Shown: positions 1-9,054 of the stretch, piece by piece
Position numbering within the stretch: the first letter of the stretch is position 1
How the letters are laid out: every line of letters begins with the position of its first letter
DNA from: Ignavibacteriaceae bacterium
GTDB lineage: Bacteria > Bacteroidota > Ignavibacteria > Ignavibacteriales > Ignavibacteriaceae
Direction of reading: 5' to 3'
NCBI GenBank assembly: GCA_008933765.1
Contig: WBUK01000019.1
Span: 1-50,499 of the forward strand
Length of the DNA: 50,499 nucleotides
Notes under the pieces: model-generated
Seen by the model: the letters and a program-made list of their open reading frames with translations, nothing else
Databases searched by the model: none
Told to the model about the DNA's origin: nothing
Made by a program: the position numbers and the translations under genes

Positions 1-52
1 CTCTGAGAATGATGACTTTTTGCTCGGGGGTGAATCTCTTTTTCGTTTGCAT
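1..52 (-). CDS. IS3-family transposase OrfA, N-terminal fragment
   Basis: The reading frame starts at the ATG at 52-50 and runs off the window edge. It encodes MQTKKRFTPEQKVIILR, the opening of the helix-turn-helix OrfA (HTH_Tnp_1 type) of IS3/IS911-like elements, which binds the terminal repeats and is joined to OrfB by frameshifting in this family. An AAGGAG site lies about 9 bases upstream. The 17 visible codons match the copy at the right end. Confidence 0.8.
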   Translation of the reverse strand, partial: MQTKKRFTPEQKVIILR

Positions 53-125
53 GAAAGGAATCTCCTTTTTTATTATTTTACATTAAATAAATTTACGAAA
101 TTCCATTTCCACTTGAAGCATTACA
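1..125 (-). mobile_element. IS3-type insertion sequence, partial (one end plus start of orfA)
   Basis: The first 125 bases are, in reverse complement, the same as bases 50374-50498 at the other end of the window. The element end reads TGTAATGCTTCAAGTGG inward from position 125, with the TG...CA termini usual for IS3-family elements. A purine-rich AAGGAG ribosome site and an OrfA start follow. The element continues past the window edge, so its length, its other end and any target duplication cannot be seen. Confidence 0.85.
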
Positions 126-343
126 GTAAAACTTAATAAAACCCCTTATAAATACTTTTAGATATTGTTTATCGAGACAGCAGTTTTACTCATAGTGCCC
201 TCGAATACACTCTCCTCGAGAGGTCTCAGTATCCGGTTAATTTCAGAAATAGTTGCCGTCAAGAATAGCTATGGGGTGAATTATGGCTCATTCATTGCGC
301 GATTACAGTGTATTTGGCGCGATTAACGCAATTATTGAGCGAT
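126..343. other. Stretch between the IS and the AlbA_2 remnant, no intact gene seen
   Basis: No convincing gene is present. A 65-codon plus-strand frame over 283-480 has no family resemblance and lies antisense to the AlbA_2 gene remnant. The minus strand beyond the remnant's stop at 346-344 can be read for about 18 more codons without recognisable similarity. The sequence looks like decayed DNA at the edge of the defence island. Confidence 0.5.
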
Positions 344-893
344 TCAAAATTCGTAAAATAAACCGGCACCTTTTGTTTCAGACGGTTTTAAAATTCTCTT
401 TTCCACTAACTCATTCAAGTCTCTTTTTGTTAATAAATCGACTGTTTCGAAGATACTTCGGTCAATTAGCGGTCAATTAGGTGGTTAATTCGGTCAATTA
501 ACGGTCAATTAGGTGGTCAATTCGGTCAATTAGCGGTCAATTAGGTGGTCAATTCGGTCAATTAGCGGTCAATTGGGTAAATTAAGTTTATACTTAGTTC
601 CTCGGCCTACATTTCCTATTTGAGTAATAAATTCATTTTCAGACAGCCATTTCAATAAAATACTTTTCTGACTCTTCATGTAGATTTACTTCAACCATGA
701 TTCCCATCGAATTACGGATTTTATTGGGAATGTCCTCCATCAATTTCTTATAATTATTAATACCTAATGTCTTTCCATGGTCATCTTTCCCGATGAAAAT
801 CAAGCCACCGTCGGCATTTGCAAAACCGCAAACCCATTTCAGATAATCATCATTCCAGGCACTTTTGTATTCAATATTTTGATGCTGGGGCAT
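344..893 (-). pseudogene. AlbA_2 (Schlafen-type) DNA-binding protein, decayed
   Basis: The only intact part is an 84-codon frame (893-639) that starts 6 bases after the AIPR stop. It has the AlbA_2 signature: an EYKSAW start, then GFANADGGLIFIGKDDHGK. These proteins normally run to 400-500 residues with a C-terminal winged helix. Here the frame ends at EMAV. From base 649 a shifted frame resumes with WLSENEFITQIGN and VGRGTKYKL, ending at a TGA at 571-569. After a block of tandem repeats, a last stretch (472-344) encodes KRDLNELVEKRILKPSE, another winged-helix tail. The two tails are in the same frame as each other but are separated by stops inside the repeats. I read this as one gene that lost its middle and had its linker expanded. 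It was probably the last gene of the Mza operon. Confidence 0.7.
458..580. repeat. 32-bp tandem repeat made of three phased GGTCAATT motifs
   Basis: Units start at 458, 490, 522 and 554, exactly 32 bases apart. Each unit holds three GGTCAATT-like motifs spaced 11, 11 and 10 bases, so the block has ten perfect GGTCAATT copies, one GGTTAATT and a degenerate last one. The mean spacing of 10.7 bases is one DNA helical turn. The unit length is not a multiple of three, so the repeats break the AlbA_2 tail reading frame. Confidence 0.85.
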
Positions 894-899
894 TCTTTA

Positions 900-3272
900 T
901 TAAATATTGATATTAAACTTTTTTAATTTCTTCAAAGATTCAAAAGCCCGGATTAATGCTTGTTCTTTGATTTTTTCCTTTTTGGCTAATGCAGTTCTAA
1001 CTGCTATTACATTAGCAAATTCAAGGTCGTCAAATATTCTTGTCTGGTTCGCTACATCAATTATTTGTTTCCAGTCATCTTTTGCAACCATTAGAAGTTT
1101 ATCGTAGATTAATTTTATTTCTACAATTTCTTTGTCTTCCAGTTTCGACAAGGCTTTCACCTCCTCAATAATTGTCTGATTTTCATGAATATAATCCAAC
1201 ACTCTTTTACCAAAGATAATTTCCGGTGATGTCAGATTTTTATTCCTGATAATACTTTCTGCCAAATCAAAAGCTGTCGACTTGTCGAAACCGTCTGGTT
1301 TATTCTCCTCAATGTAAATTCTGAAACCGTCCCAAAATTTCAATCCCATTTTTTGAATTTCGCTTATTACAAAAACTGAACCTTCTATGTTGTCTGTATC
1401 AGATTCTTTTTCGTTTTCTCGTTGTATTTTTTCTTCTTCAGAAATCAAATAATTGTTCAAAGCCGAAATCAAATCTTCAGGATACTCGATATTCTTCAGT
1501 TTTTCCCAGGAAGATGCGCGTTTTGCATATTCAGAAATCAAACTTTCTCTAGCTTCATAAACGATGTGATTGTACACAAACTTCAGTAAATCCGACAAAC
1601 GCTCACTTAAAAAATTATCAATTTTCTGTTCTTCATAAATCTTCCACAAATCGATCCTGTTGTTGGTTAAATAGTGGAAGTACGAAACAGTATAGGCAAC
1701 GGAAAGAGCTTTCAGACTTGTGTCACCAATAGCATTAACACCTTTTCTGCCAAAAAGCCGGTCGATGGTTTTAAACAAAATAGCATTTGCAATCAATTTC
1801 CGGTAAAAATTCTCCCCCGGTAATTTGTTATTGCTGACTAAATCCATTATTTTTTTTGTGTAATGAACAAAGTTTTTCTGTGAACCTTGCGCCACAAAAT
1901 GCGGTTCTAATTCCCAGGCGTTGATATATTTTGCAACATCTGATTTTACAAATTTCAGATTAGACGGATTTTGCTCTTTGAATCTCTTTTGTTGTGCCGG
2001 TGTTTGTTTATTTAATGTTTCACGATATTGTCCATTTGCACGCTCAAAGAACCATAAACGAGATTGATTTTTGTTTTCAGGATTGACCACATACTTTTTC
2101 CGTGACAAGTTTTCAATCTGCACAAAATACGGATTGTTGGAAGATAAATCCAATTCGGAGACTTTATTCTGACTGTTTGCAAAGCGTGAAATATTTGGGA
2201 CTTCAATTTTTTTCAGTTCTTTATCTTTGATAACTGTCAGTTTCATCTGAACAAAAATTTTGCTTAAATCCACTTCCTTAAATTTCTTCTGTGTGTGATA
2301 TAGTGAAGCCGTTGTTTGTCCACCGTTTACAATCTGAAAATCGTATAACCGTGTAATTACAAGTTGATTGTCAACCAATTTTGTTTCAACGCTTTCGGCA
2401 GTTGCAGTAATACCATTGTTGTAAGGTAAAAACATTTGCGGTTTGTTGCGGATCGTATCTCTAATTCCTTTGTTGAATTTTCCGGCTTGTCCTAAAAATG
2501 CCCTTACATTACTTTCCAACAATTCATTTGAGAACTCTTTGTACAATTTAGCCAGAATTTCGCCCGGCACGATTGCCAGATAACAATCGTACATTTCATC
2601 AGTACCCGGAACTTGCAAACATTGCAAACCTTTTCCGTTTTTGGTAAAATTTTCAAATTCGATTTCTATCGGTTGGTGAATACTGTTGCTTTCATTAATT
2701 TTAAACAACCTTGTAATATCCCAGGTATGTACAAAGATGTCAGCATTAGCAACTTCAATTTTTTCTTTGTCGTGATTTGAAAAACCGTTTATCAAAAAGA
2801 AAATATTGATACGGTCAAAATCTTTGCCTTGCTTTCCAATAATATTAATTAAGTAATATAATTCAGTGTTTGATTTATCAATATAATCAATTTGGTTTTT
2901 CCATGCGGAGTTGATAAACCGCTTAATTTGATTAAGCGACTTGTTATAATCGTCTTTACTGATGTAGAAATTATATTCGTTTTTGTAAAAAGTGCAGAAT
3001 AAATCAAGTGTTTCGTAATACTCCTTTTCATCTTCGTCTTTGGTTAAACCTTTCAGACAATAACCATTAACTTTCCAGTCAATTCCGCCCTGACTGTTTG
3101 GGTGGACATAAGACAAAACTCTTGCTCCTTCAGATTTTCCTATACTTTCCAGAACCTCAATGCAATATTCTGTAAACTTATCCTCGAAACTCACCCCTTC
3201 GCCTTCGGAATAAACCCGGGAAGCGACATCTGATTTTAGTTCTTCAATATAATTTATTAACGCTTTTTCCAT
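900..3272 (-). CDS. mzaE: AIPR-family abortive-infection protein (MzaE-like)
   Basis: A 790-residue protein with the AIPR family (PF10592) core in its middle third: LPYNNGITATAE at about 280, then FQIVNGGQTTASLYHT and the SRFANSQNKVSELDLSSN segment with NPYF. AIPR proteins are found in abortive-infection and restriction-linked operons; the biochemical activity is not established. The gene begins 3 bases after the DUF4420 stop and is followed after 6 bases by the AlbA_2 remnant, so it is co-transcribed with the Z1 and GHKL genes. It has no signal peptide or membrane segment, so it is cytoplasmic. Length and frame look intact. The Mza assignment rests on the gene neighbourhood; the letter follows my recollection of the published mzaABCDE naming. 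Confidence 0.85.
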   Translation of the reverse strand: MEKALINYIEELKSDVASRVYSEGEGVSFEDKFTEYCIEVLESIGKSEGARVLSYVHPNSQGGIDWKVNGYCLKGLTKDEDEKEYYETLDLFCTFYKNEYNFYISKDDYNKSLNQIKRFINSAWKNQIDYIDKSNTELYYLINIIGKQGKDFDRINIFFLINGFSNHDKEKIEVANADIFVHTWDITRLFKINESNSIHQPIEIEFENFTKNGKGLQCLQVPGTDEMYDCYLAIVPGEILAKLYKEFSNELLESNVRAFLGQAGKFNKGIRDTIRNKPQMFLPYNNGITATAESVETKLVDNQLVITRLYDFQIVNGGQTTASLYHTQKKFKEVDLSKIFVQMKLTVIKDKELKKIEVPNISRFANSQNKVSELDLSSNNPYFVQIENLSRKKYVVNPENKNQSRLWFFERANGQYRETLNKQTPAQQKRFKEQNPSNLKFVKSDVAKYINAWELEPHFVAQGSQKNFVHYTKKIMDLVSNNKLPGENFYRKLIANAILFKTIDRLFGRKGVNAIGDTSLKALSVAYTVSYFHYLTNNRIDLWKIYEEQKIDNFLSERLSDLLKFVYNHIVYEARESLISEYAKRASSWEKLKNIEYPEDLISALNNYLISEEEKIQRENEKESDTDNIEGSVFVISEIQKMGLKFWDGFRIYIEENKPDGFDKSTAFDLAESIIRNKNLTSPEIIFGKRVLDYIHENQTIIEEVKALSKLEDKEIVEIKLIYDKLLMVAKDDWKQIIDVANQTRIFDDLEFANVIAVRTALAKKEKIKEQALIRAFESLKKLKKFNINI

Positions 3273-3275
3273 TCA

Positions 3276-4247
3276 CTAAATTTTTGCAAGTATATTTTCG
3301 AGTTCAATAATAAAACTTTCCACGGCTGAAATTTCTATTGAATACGAAGTATCATAAATCCCCAACGGTAACTGATTTTTCACGATTTTCGGAAATTCAG
3401 AAGTTACGGCAAAACCAAATGTTTTTTTGAGTGAATATTTCTTTTCGTAATGTTCACTGTCTTTATCAAAATAGCCGGATAATTGCAATTTTGCATTGAA
3501 AAAACTGCGTTCTTCATCGTTTGAAATAGCTTGTCGTGTTTGTAGTACCAATGAATTAAGCGAAAACCCGTTTTCTTTCACGGCTTCGGCTGAATACAAA
3601 ACCAAAAACAAATCGCTTAAATTTTCAGCATCTAATTGTCTTTCATTTGAAATTTTAACCCGGGGTTGTTTAGATGAAGTGAATTTTACTTCAATACCCA
3701 CTGAACCAAAAGTAAAATCTTTTGCCTGAAAATCCGTTTCTGCAGCGGTCCATCCATTTACAGCATTTGAGGATGTTTTTTCATTATGCAAGAGGAAATT
3801 CAAAAACAACAGTTCGCCTGTCAGCCCTTTTTGTTGTTCAAGAGATAAACAATTAAAATGGATTTTATCAAACAATTTTTTCCATTTGGAAACTAAGTTT
3901 AAAGTTGTTGTTATTGCTTCACTTTCCGTAACACTTGACTCAATATTTTCCAGAATGTTTTGAATAAACAAGGAAAAAATATCTTTTAAATCATTATCTA
4001 AAAGATAAATATTCAACTCAACACAATTGTCAAGCTCAATAATAAAAATTTCTACACCTTTAAAACGATAATTTTTCAAGTCGGGGAAAACAACATTTTT
4101 TGAAACCGCTATTAGGAAAGAATGTTGTCCAGTAATATGATTTGTAGCCACGAAGCATTGTAAATCCTGAATTCCAACAATTCTTGTTCTGACGATAATT
4201 TCGCCCGTTGGCTTTTGATTTTCCCAAATTGATTTTATGTTTATCAT
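3276..4247 (-). CDS. mzaD: DUF4420 PD-(D/E)XK nuclease-like protein (MzaD-like)
   Basis: A 323-residue protein with features of the DUF4420 family (PF14390), predicted to adopt a PD-(D/E)XK nuclease fold. Visible are the helix GLTGELLFLNFLL (E145) and the likely catalytic set ETDF (D172) followed by GIEVKF (E186, K188), then SSKQPRVKISNERQLD. In this fold these residues bind the metal and cleave DNA, so it is a candidate effector of the system. Its start overlaps the end of the Z1 gene by four bases (ATGA type) and AIPR follows after three bases, which suggests translational coupling. It appears intact. Confidence 0.85.
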   Translation of the reverse strand: MINIKSIWENQKPTGEIIVRTRIVGIQDLQCFVATNHITGQHSFLIAVSKNVVFPDLKNYRFKGVEIFIIELDNCVELNIYLLDNDLKDIFSLFIQNILENIESSVTESEAITTTLNLVSKWKKLFDKIHFNCLSLEQQKGLTGELLFLNFLLHNEKTSSNAVNGWTAAETDFQAKDFTFGSVGIEVKFTSSKQPRVKISNERQLDAENLSDLFLVLYSAEAVKENGFSLNSLVLQTRQAISNDEERSFFNAKLQLSGYFDKDSEHYEKKYSLKKTFGFAVTSEFPKIVKNQLPLGIYDTSYSIEISAVESFIIELENILAKI

Positions 4248-7084
4248 TCGTTTTCAGTTTCCGGATTATCATCATCGATCATTACTTCTTCATCAAAACC
4301 TTTATTGATTGTTGCTGTATATGAAACTTTTATTTCATCATCAATTCTTGGGAAATGTAAGCTGTACCCAACAATCGGGATCCCGTTATTTACACTTGGT
4401 GTTCCTCTTTCGTCTAACCCGTAAATTAGTAAAAGACCTTTCTTTTCGGCTTGTCGCTGTGCTTTGATTTCTGCATAAGTCATTTTTGAATAGTCTTTGT
4501 CTTTTGACAAATCAAAATATCTGTCACTTGTTTGGTCTATTTGCTGTTTTGAGATCCAGTAAAATTCGCTTTTACGCTCGATTTGTTGGTTACGCACAAT
4601 ACATCCCATGGTTATAACTTCATCATTATGCGTCAGTTCATAAGTTGAGAGAGTTTCGTTTGTCTTTCTTTCATTTCTTGGCGTTTTACCATTGTAATCA
4701 ATGAAAACTCTTTCATCAGTATTTGAAATAATACAAATGCTCCACTCTTTGATTTTATTTTCTCTCGATTGTTTTCTGATGTATTCGCTTAATGTTGCGT
4801 TTCTAATGCTTGGTTGTTCAATTTCGTACGCATCGATGAAACTACAAAGAGCATCAATATTTGTATTTGGATAAAACAAATATCTTGTTCTTCCTTTGTT
4901 CTCAACTCTGTTTTCTTTTGTGGGAAAACCAATTGTTGCAATTAAAGTTTTTAAAGCATTAAAGTTATTTTGTATCGCTGATTTTGTTTTTAGTAAACAA
5001 GTGGTTTGCGGATTTTTGCCTGAAAATGAAATTTCTATTTCCCGTGAAAAATACAGTTTGTTTAAACTTGTAATGGTCAGCAAACCGTGATGATTTCTAA
5101 CTTTTAAAAGAAAATCTTTCGGTCGTTGGTGCGTTATTGTCATTTCGTCAAAGTCATTTCGCATTTCTTCGGTTGCCATTGTGATATGGTTAAACCACTC
5201 AAAAATCTGATTGGTTGTGTATAGCCGGCACAAATCAACATAACCGGTACGGTAACCAAACCACCGCCCCATTTGCATAAGCGAATCATACATCCGGCTT
5301 GTTCTGATGAAATAGGAAATTGACAAGCCTTCCAAAGTAATTCCTCTTGACAAACGGGTTCCGCCAACGGCTATAACTGACAAGCCGTTTTCGTAACGGT
5401 TGTAGTCAATTTCTTCAATGTTGTGATATTCCAAATTTGCTGTTGAGCGTGTGCCATGAACGGAACGAACCTCAATTTTCGAAACCGCTTTTTTCAATTC
5501 TTTTTTGATTTCATCCCAGGTATGTTCTTTTATTCTGATATCGGTATAATCGAGATTATCCAACACATTTTTAGTTGTTGGCAAAAAGTCTTCTTCGTAT
5601 ATTGCTTTCAGTTCACCCAATAAAGTTATATCTTCGCTTTCAATTGCGTTTTTGTATTCTCTTGTTTTTTTGTTTACCAAATAAGCAACCCGATCAATCC
5701 AACGAACCAATCGGGCAACATGAATCAACATTGAATTGTGTTTGTTTTTGTGCCCTCGCACTCTGCGAACAGCACATACCAGAATGAAAGATTTTATAGC
5801 GCTTTCCAAACTTGGGGGAAGATTTTCTGGTAAAACATCTTTGTTTGTTCTGTTAATTGTACTGAAAAATGGCGGATCATAATCGCTGATTCCTCTGAAA
5901 ATATCCAAAGGCTCATTTGTGAATTCAGAATTTATATTTTCATAACCGAAAATTTTAGCTGCACCAATGTAATTGGTCGGTGCTTTTATATTAATGATAA
6001 AATCTCTTGGAAATAAATCTTCTCCGATTTTATATGTTCTACCTTTTACAATAGTTGTCTGTTCTTCGTCGTAAACCTGAGAAATAAACAAGTTAGCATA
6101 AGGTGTTGCTGTGTAACCAATAAAGGTGTTACGGTTGAAAATATTCAGTAAAGTTCTGATTAAACGATTTATCGTTTTGATGTCGTTTATATCTCTTGAA
6201 GCATTTACAGAAGCAGCATCTGCTTCATCATCAATTATCAATGCAGGAACATCAAACAACTTTGGCGTTCCGTCCACTTCTCGAGTATTTTCATTTTTTG
6301 AAAACCAGTCGATCAAATTTTCAAGAATACTTTTGTTCTTTTTGATAACGAAAACAACAGGATTTTTCCCAATCGGAATATTTAATCTGTTCGCAACAGA
6401 TTGACTAAAATCACCCTCATCTCCACTTTTATAATACGAAGAAGTCAGAGAATAAATGTCAGTACCCGATTTATATGTCCCAACGCCAACAAGTCGATTT
6501 TGCCCTGTCTGGATAAAAGCGGAACTGTTTCTTCCAATATAACCGGAATCGATTCTCTCCTGTGTTTGTCTGCGAAGAGAGCTGATTGTACCGGCAATAA
6601 CGATGATTACTTTGTAACCTGCATCAGTCGCTTTGTTTATCAAGCCAATATAGTTGGAAGTTTTGCCGGACTGAACATGCCCTACAACCATTCCCCGTCT
6701 GTCCCAAATTCCCGGGTTTTTAGGATTAACGCATTTATCAAGAATTTTGTCAGTGAAGTCGTCCAAATCATTTACAGGGAATGACGGGTCATTTTTGAAT
6801 ATATACAATTTGTACCTGTTCCATAATTCAAAATTGATATTAACTTTTTCGTCATTTAACCAAGGTTCAACCTTATCGGATAATATTGTAATTTCGCCTT
6901 TTCCTATGCCAATATCTGCACGCAAAATTTCAAATAATTCTTGCTTGTCAAATGTTTGTCCCTCAACTATGTTGATTGCCGATGCTTTTTCAATTACCGA
7001 TAAAAGCACTTTATCAGTAATTTGTCCCTGATAATGCGACAACAAAGTGTGTGCTATTGCTCTGGCTGATTGCAGTAAACTCAT
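4244..7084 (-). CDS. mzaC: Z1-domain superfamily 2 ATPase (MzaC-like)
   Basis: A 946-residue ATPase with Z1-domain (PF10593) features. Helicase motifs are clear: Walker A GHVQSGKT at 135-142, motif II IIDDEAD at about 284-289, motif III-like IGYTATPYAN at 322-331, and a C-terminal part with GGTRLSRGITLEGLSISYF and MQMGRWFGYR, equivalent to motifs V and VI with the arginine finger. The Z1 family is linked to GHKL ATPases and nucleases in restriction-like defence loci, where it is thought to remodel or translocate on DNA. It overlaps the GHKL gene upstream and the DUF4420 gene downstream by four bases each. No frameshift or missing motif was seen. Confidence 0.9.
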   Translation of the reverse strand: MSLLQSARAIAHTLLSHYQGQITDKVLLSVIEKASAINIVEGQTFDKQELFEILRADIGIGKGEITILSDKVEPWLNDEKVNINFELWNRYKLYIFKNDPSFPVNDLDDFTDKILDKCVNPKNPGIWDRRGMVVGHVQSGKTSNYIGLINKATDAGYKVIIVIAGTISSLRRQTQERIDSGYIGRNSSAFIQTGQNRLVGVGTYKSGTDIYSLTSSYYKSGDEGDFSQSVANRLNIPIGKNPVVFVIKKNKSILENLIDWFSKNENTREVDGTPKLFDVPALIIDDEADAASVNASRDINDIKTINRLIRTLLNIFNRNTFIGYTATPYANLFISQVYDEEQTTIVKGRTYKIGEDLFPRDFIINIKAPTNYIGAAKIFGYENINSEFTNEPLDIFRGISDYDPPFFSTINRTNKDVLPENLPPSLESAIKSFILVCAVRRVRGHKNKHNSMLIHVARLVRWIDRVAYLVNKKTREYKNAIESEDITLLGELKAIYEEDFLPTTKNVLDNLDYTDIRIKEHTWDEIKKELKKAVSKIEVRSVHGTRSTANLEYHNIEEIDYNRYENGLSVIAVGGTRLSRGITLEGLSISYFIRTSRMYDSLMQMGRWFGYRTGYVDLCRLYTTNQIFEWFNHITMATEEMRNDFDEMTITHQRPKDFLLKVRNHHGLLTITSLNKLYFSREIEISFSGKNPQTTCLLKTKSAIQNNFNALKTLIATIGFPTKENRVENKGRTRYLFYPNTNIDALCSFIDAYEIEQPSIRNATLSEYIRKQSRENKIKEWSICIISNTDERVFIDYNGKTPRNERKTNETLSTYELTHNDEVITMGCIVRNQQIERKSEFYWISKQQIDQTSDRYFDLSKDKDYSKMTYAEIKAQRQAEKKGLLLIYGLDERGTPSVNNGIPIVGYSLHFPRIDDEIKVSYTATINKGFDEEVMIDDDNPETENE

Positions 7085-8538
7085 TTCAAATACTCATTGA
7101 TTAACGGGAACAAATTAAAAGGCGTTGAACTCATAATATGTTTCTTTGCCAGTTCAGTTTTCATTCCTTGGGATACATATATCTTGTGTAACTCAACAGC
7201 CAGAGCGATTAACTCATCATCTGGCATGTCAGTTTGTATTTCCAATTCGTGAAATGCCGGGTCCTCGTTTTGATTGCTTCGAATCAATTCAACCGGAACA
7301 TTTTCTTCCAGCAATTTCAATGCTTTTCCAATCAGTTTGTTGTTTTCTCCCGGCAATGCTTTTATTATTGGATGCTTTCTGTTGATTTTGTATTTCTTAA
7401 TTCCTTCCCGCGTTATTTCGTCCGTCCACAAAGGTTCGTAATTAACCATTCCGTTTTCTGAAAATGTCTTTTGCCCTCGCCAGTTATAAATATTTGCGGA
7501 TTTCATAATTGCGATATTCGCAATGCGTGAAAGTTCTCGTCTGATTTCAATCGGTGGGATAGCGGTTGATTTTTTGATATCCAGATGCCAGTTAAAATCA
7601 TTTTTGTTTGTAAAGTTTACCATTATTCTTGCCAGCTTGGAGTAATCTCGTTTTTTTTCAAGTCCAAGCCAATCGCCGGCAACAAGCAAGCGGTCCCCGC
7701 GGTAAATATAAAAACCTTGTGCATTATACCAACCCGGAGAGCCACCCGAATTTTCATAATTGGTTTTACCGATTTCCGACATATGCGGAAGTATGAAGTA
7801 GGTTATTTCCACATTACCGAAAGTTTCAGTCTGCCCCCTTTCAGGCTTTGGATCTAAGTTAAGCAGAAACGGATTGTATGGTTCGATTGCTTCATTTTGA
7901 AAATAGATTGCAATTCGTTTACTCTCAATGAACTTGTGAAAAACTAAACTCAAATGATTTTTTACATTTACCATCTCCTCGTAAAAAGCATTTTTCATTC
8001 TTTCATTGTCGGCCTCAGCATCGCTGACAATCCGGTCTAACTTTTCCCAAAGGACTAATGTACCGGATTCCTGATTTTCAATTTCCTGAAGAAATGAGTT
8101 GTCAGAAACATAGTCCAGTAACTGCCATTCGTTTTCTTTATTGATAAAATCGATATCCCAACACCGCTTGATTGTTGGGTGTTTTTCGCGCTTTGTAATA
8201 CAGGTAAGCTGTTTGCATTGTGAAAATGATGCGGTTTTCAGTCCCATTCCAAAACGCCCTAAATCTTTTTCATTTCGTTCTTTTTCAGGGTCTTTGCTAC
8301 CCGGTGTCATTGCTAAAACAAGTTCGTCTTTGTTCATTCCTGTTCCGTTATCGGAAACAGAAATAAAAGAATCTTTTCCGTTCCATTTGTATCTGAGATG
8401 AATTTCATTTGCGTTGGCAGAAATGGAATTGTCAATGATGTCGGCAATAGCCGTAGCAAGATTGTAGCCAAAACTTCTGTAAGAATTGATTGTTGATTTC
8501 GGATTAGGTTTTACTATCTCTGCTTTAGAATTTTCCAT
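7081..8538 (-). CDS. mzaB: GHKL (MutL/MORC-like) ATPase (MzaB-like)
   Basis: A 485-residue protein with an N-terminal HATPase_c_3 Bergerat fold. The N-box AIADIIDNSIS (30-40) carries the Asn that holds Mg-ATP; G1 is DNGTGM (63-68); G2 is GRFGMGLKTAS (94-104). The remainder should contain the S5-like transducer domain and a coiled C-terminal region. Such MORC/MutL-type ATPases dimerise on ATP binding and act as switches; in restriction-like loci they pair with Z1 and DUF4420 proteins. It begins 9 bases after the broken endonuclease gene and overlaps the Z1 gene. The upstream sequence has no good Shine-Dalgarno site, so the ATG at 8538 is chosen because it opens the conserved domain. Confidence 0.9.
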   Translation of the reverse strand: MENSKAEIVKPNPKSTINSYRSFGYNLATAIADIIDNSISANANEIHLRYKWNGKDSFISVSDNGTGMNKDELVLAMTPGSKDPEKERNEKDLGRFGMGLKTASFSQCKQLTCITKREKHPTIKRCWDIDFINKENEWQLLDYVSDNSFLQEIENQESGTLVLWEKLDRIVSDAEADNERMKNAFYEEMVNVKNHLSLVFHKFIESKRIAIYFQNEAIEPYNPFLLNLDPKPERGQTETFGNVEITYFILPHMSEIGKTNYENSGGSPGWYNAQGFYIYRGDRLLVAGDWLGLEKKRDYSKLARIMVNFTNKNDFNWHLDIKKSTAIPPIEIRRELSRIANIAIMKSANIYNWRGQKTFSENGMVNYEPLWTDEITREGIKKYKINRKHPIIKALPGENNKLIGKALKLLEENVPVELIRSNQNEDPAFHELEIQTDMPDDELIALAVELHKIYVSQGMKTELAKKHIMSSTPFNLFPLINEYLK

Positions 8539-8547
8539 AAAATAAAT

Positions 8548-9054
8548 TTAGTATCCAATGATTAAAACTCCCCTTAAGAGCATTTGAATCCTGCCTGAAA
8601 CATAAAGGGTTTCAAAAAATGTAATTACTTTTTGAAAATCAGGATTGTTTTTATAAAAATTTCTTACAGCTATAACAAGGTAATCAACTTCTGTCATCAT
8701 ACAAGCCTGAAATAAATCCTTCAGAAACTGATAATTTGTAACTGCACGCCCGGCCTCAACTTCTATAACTGTATTCGTTTTGGAATTAAAGGCATCAGCC
8801 TCAAAATACTTTTCTAATTTACCATTAACCCCAAATAATACAGGGACTTTGATTTTGTCATCGCTTTTTTTACTTTCCTCCACAGTAAGCCCTGTTTGTT
8901 TTAGATTTTCAGTAATAAAACTTAACACCTAATTGCTGTTGTATTTATGTTTTTCCGAATCAATTTTGAAAAGATTATCTGAAAAAACTGAAACCATATC
9001 CTATAAATGCTGTGGAATCTCTTCATTCTTTGGAAAGTATTGAAAATTTATCAT
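8548..9054 (-). pseudogene. Type II restriction endonuclease-like gene with two in-frame TAG codons
   Basis: The longest open frame is 126 codons from a GTG at 8928, but the same frame extends 42 codons further to an ATG at 9054-9052 that overlaps the methyltransferase stop (ATGA). The full reading starts MINFQYFPKNEEIPQHL, meets TAG at codon 18, continues DMVSVFSDNLFKID, meets TAG at codon 42 and continues VLSFITENL. The core has FEADAF, then IEVEAGR (in the 126-codon part D45, E56, E58), a D-x10-E-x-E active site of the PD-(D/E)XK class, followed by NYQFLKDLFQACMM. Several genuine genes here stop with TAG, so recoding is unlikely. The gene is probably dead or yields a truncated product. The pairing with the methyltransferase points to a former type II enzyme; the specific family is not recognised. 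Confidence 0.75.

Noticed and set aside
283..480. 65-codon plus-strand ORF
   Set aside because: It lies antisense to the AlbA_2 gene remnant and into the tandem repeats; its translation has no domain-like pattern.
8548..9054. TAG recoded as an amino acid in the endonuclease gene
   Set aside because: Clear genes in the window end in TAG (TPR protein, GAF protein, oligopeptidase B, TerB-like protein), and no suppressor tRNA was seen.
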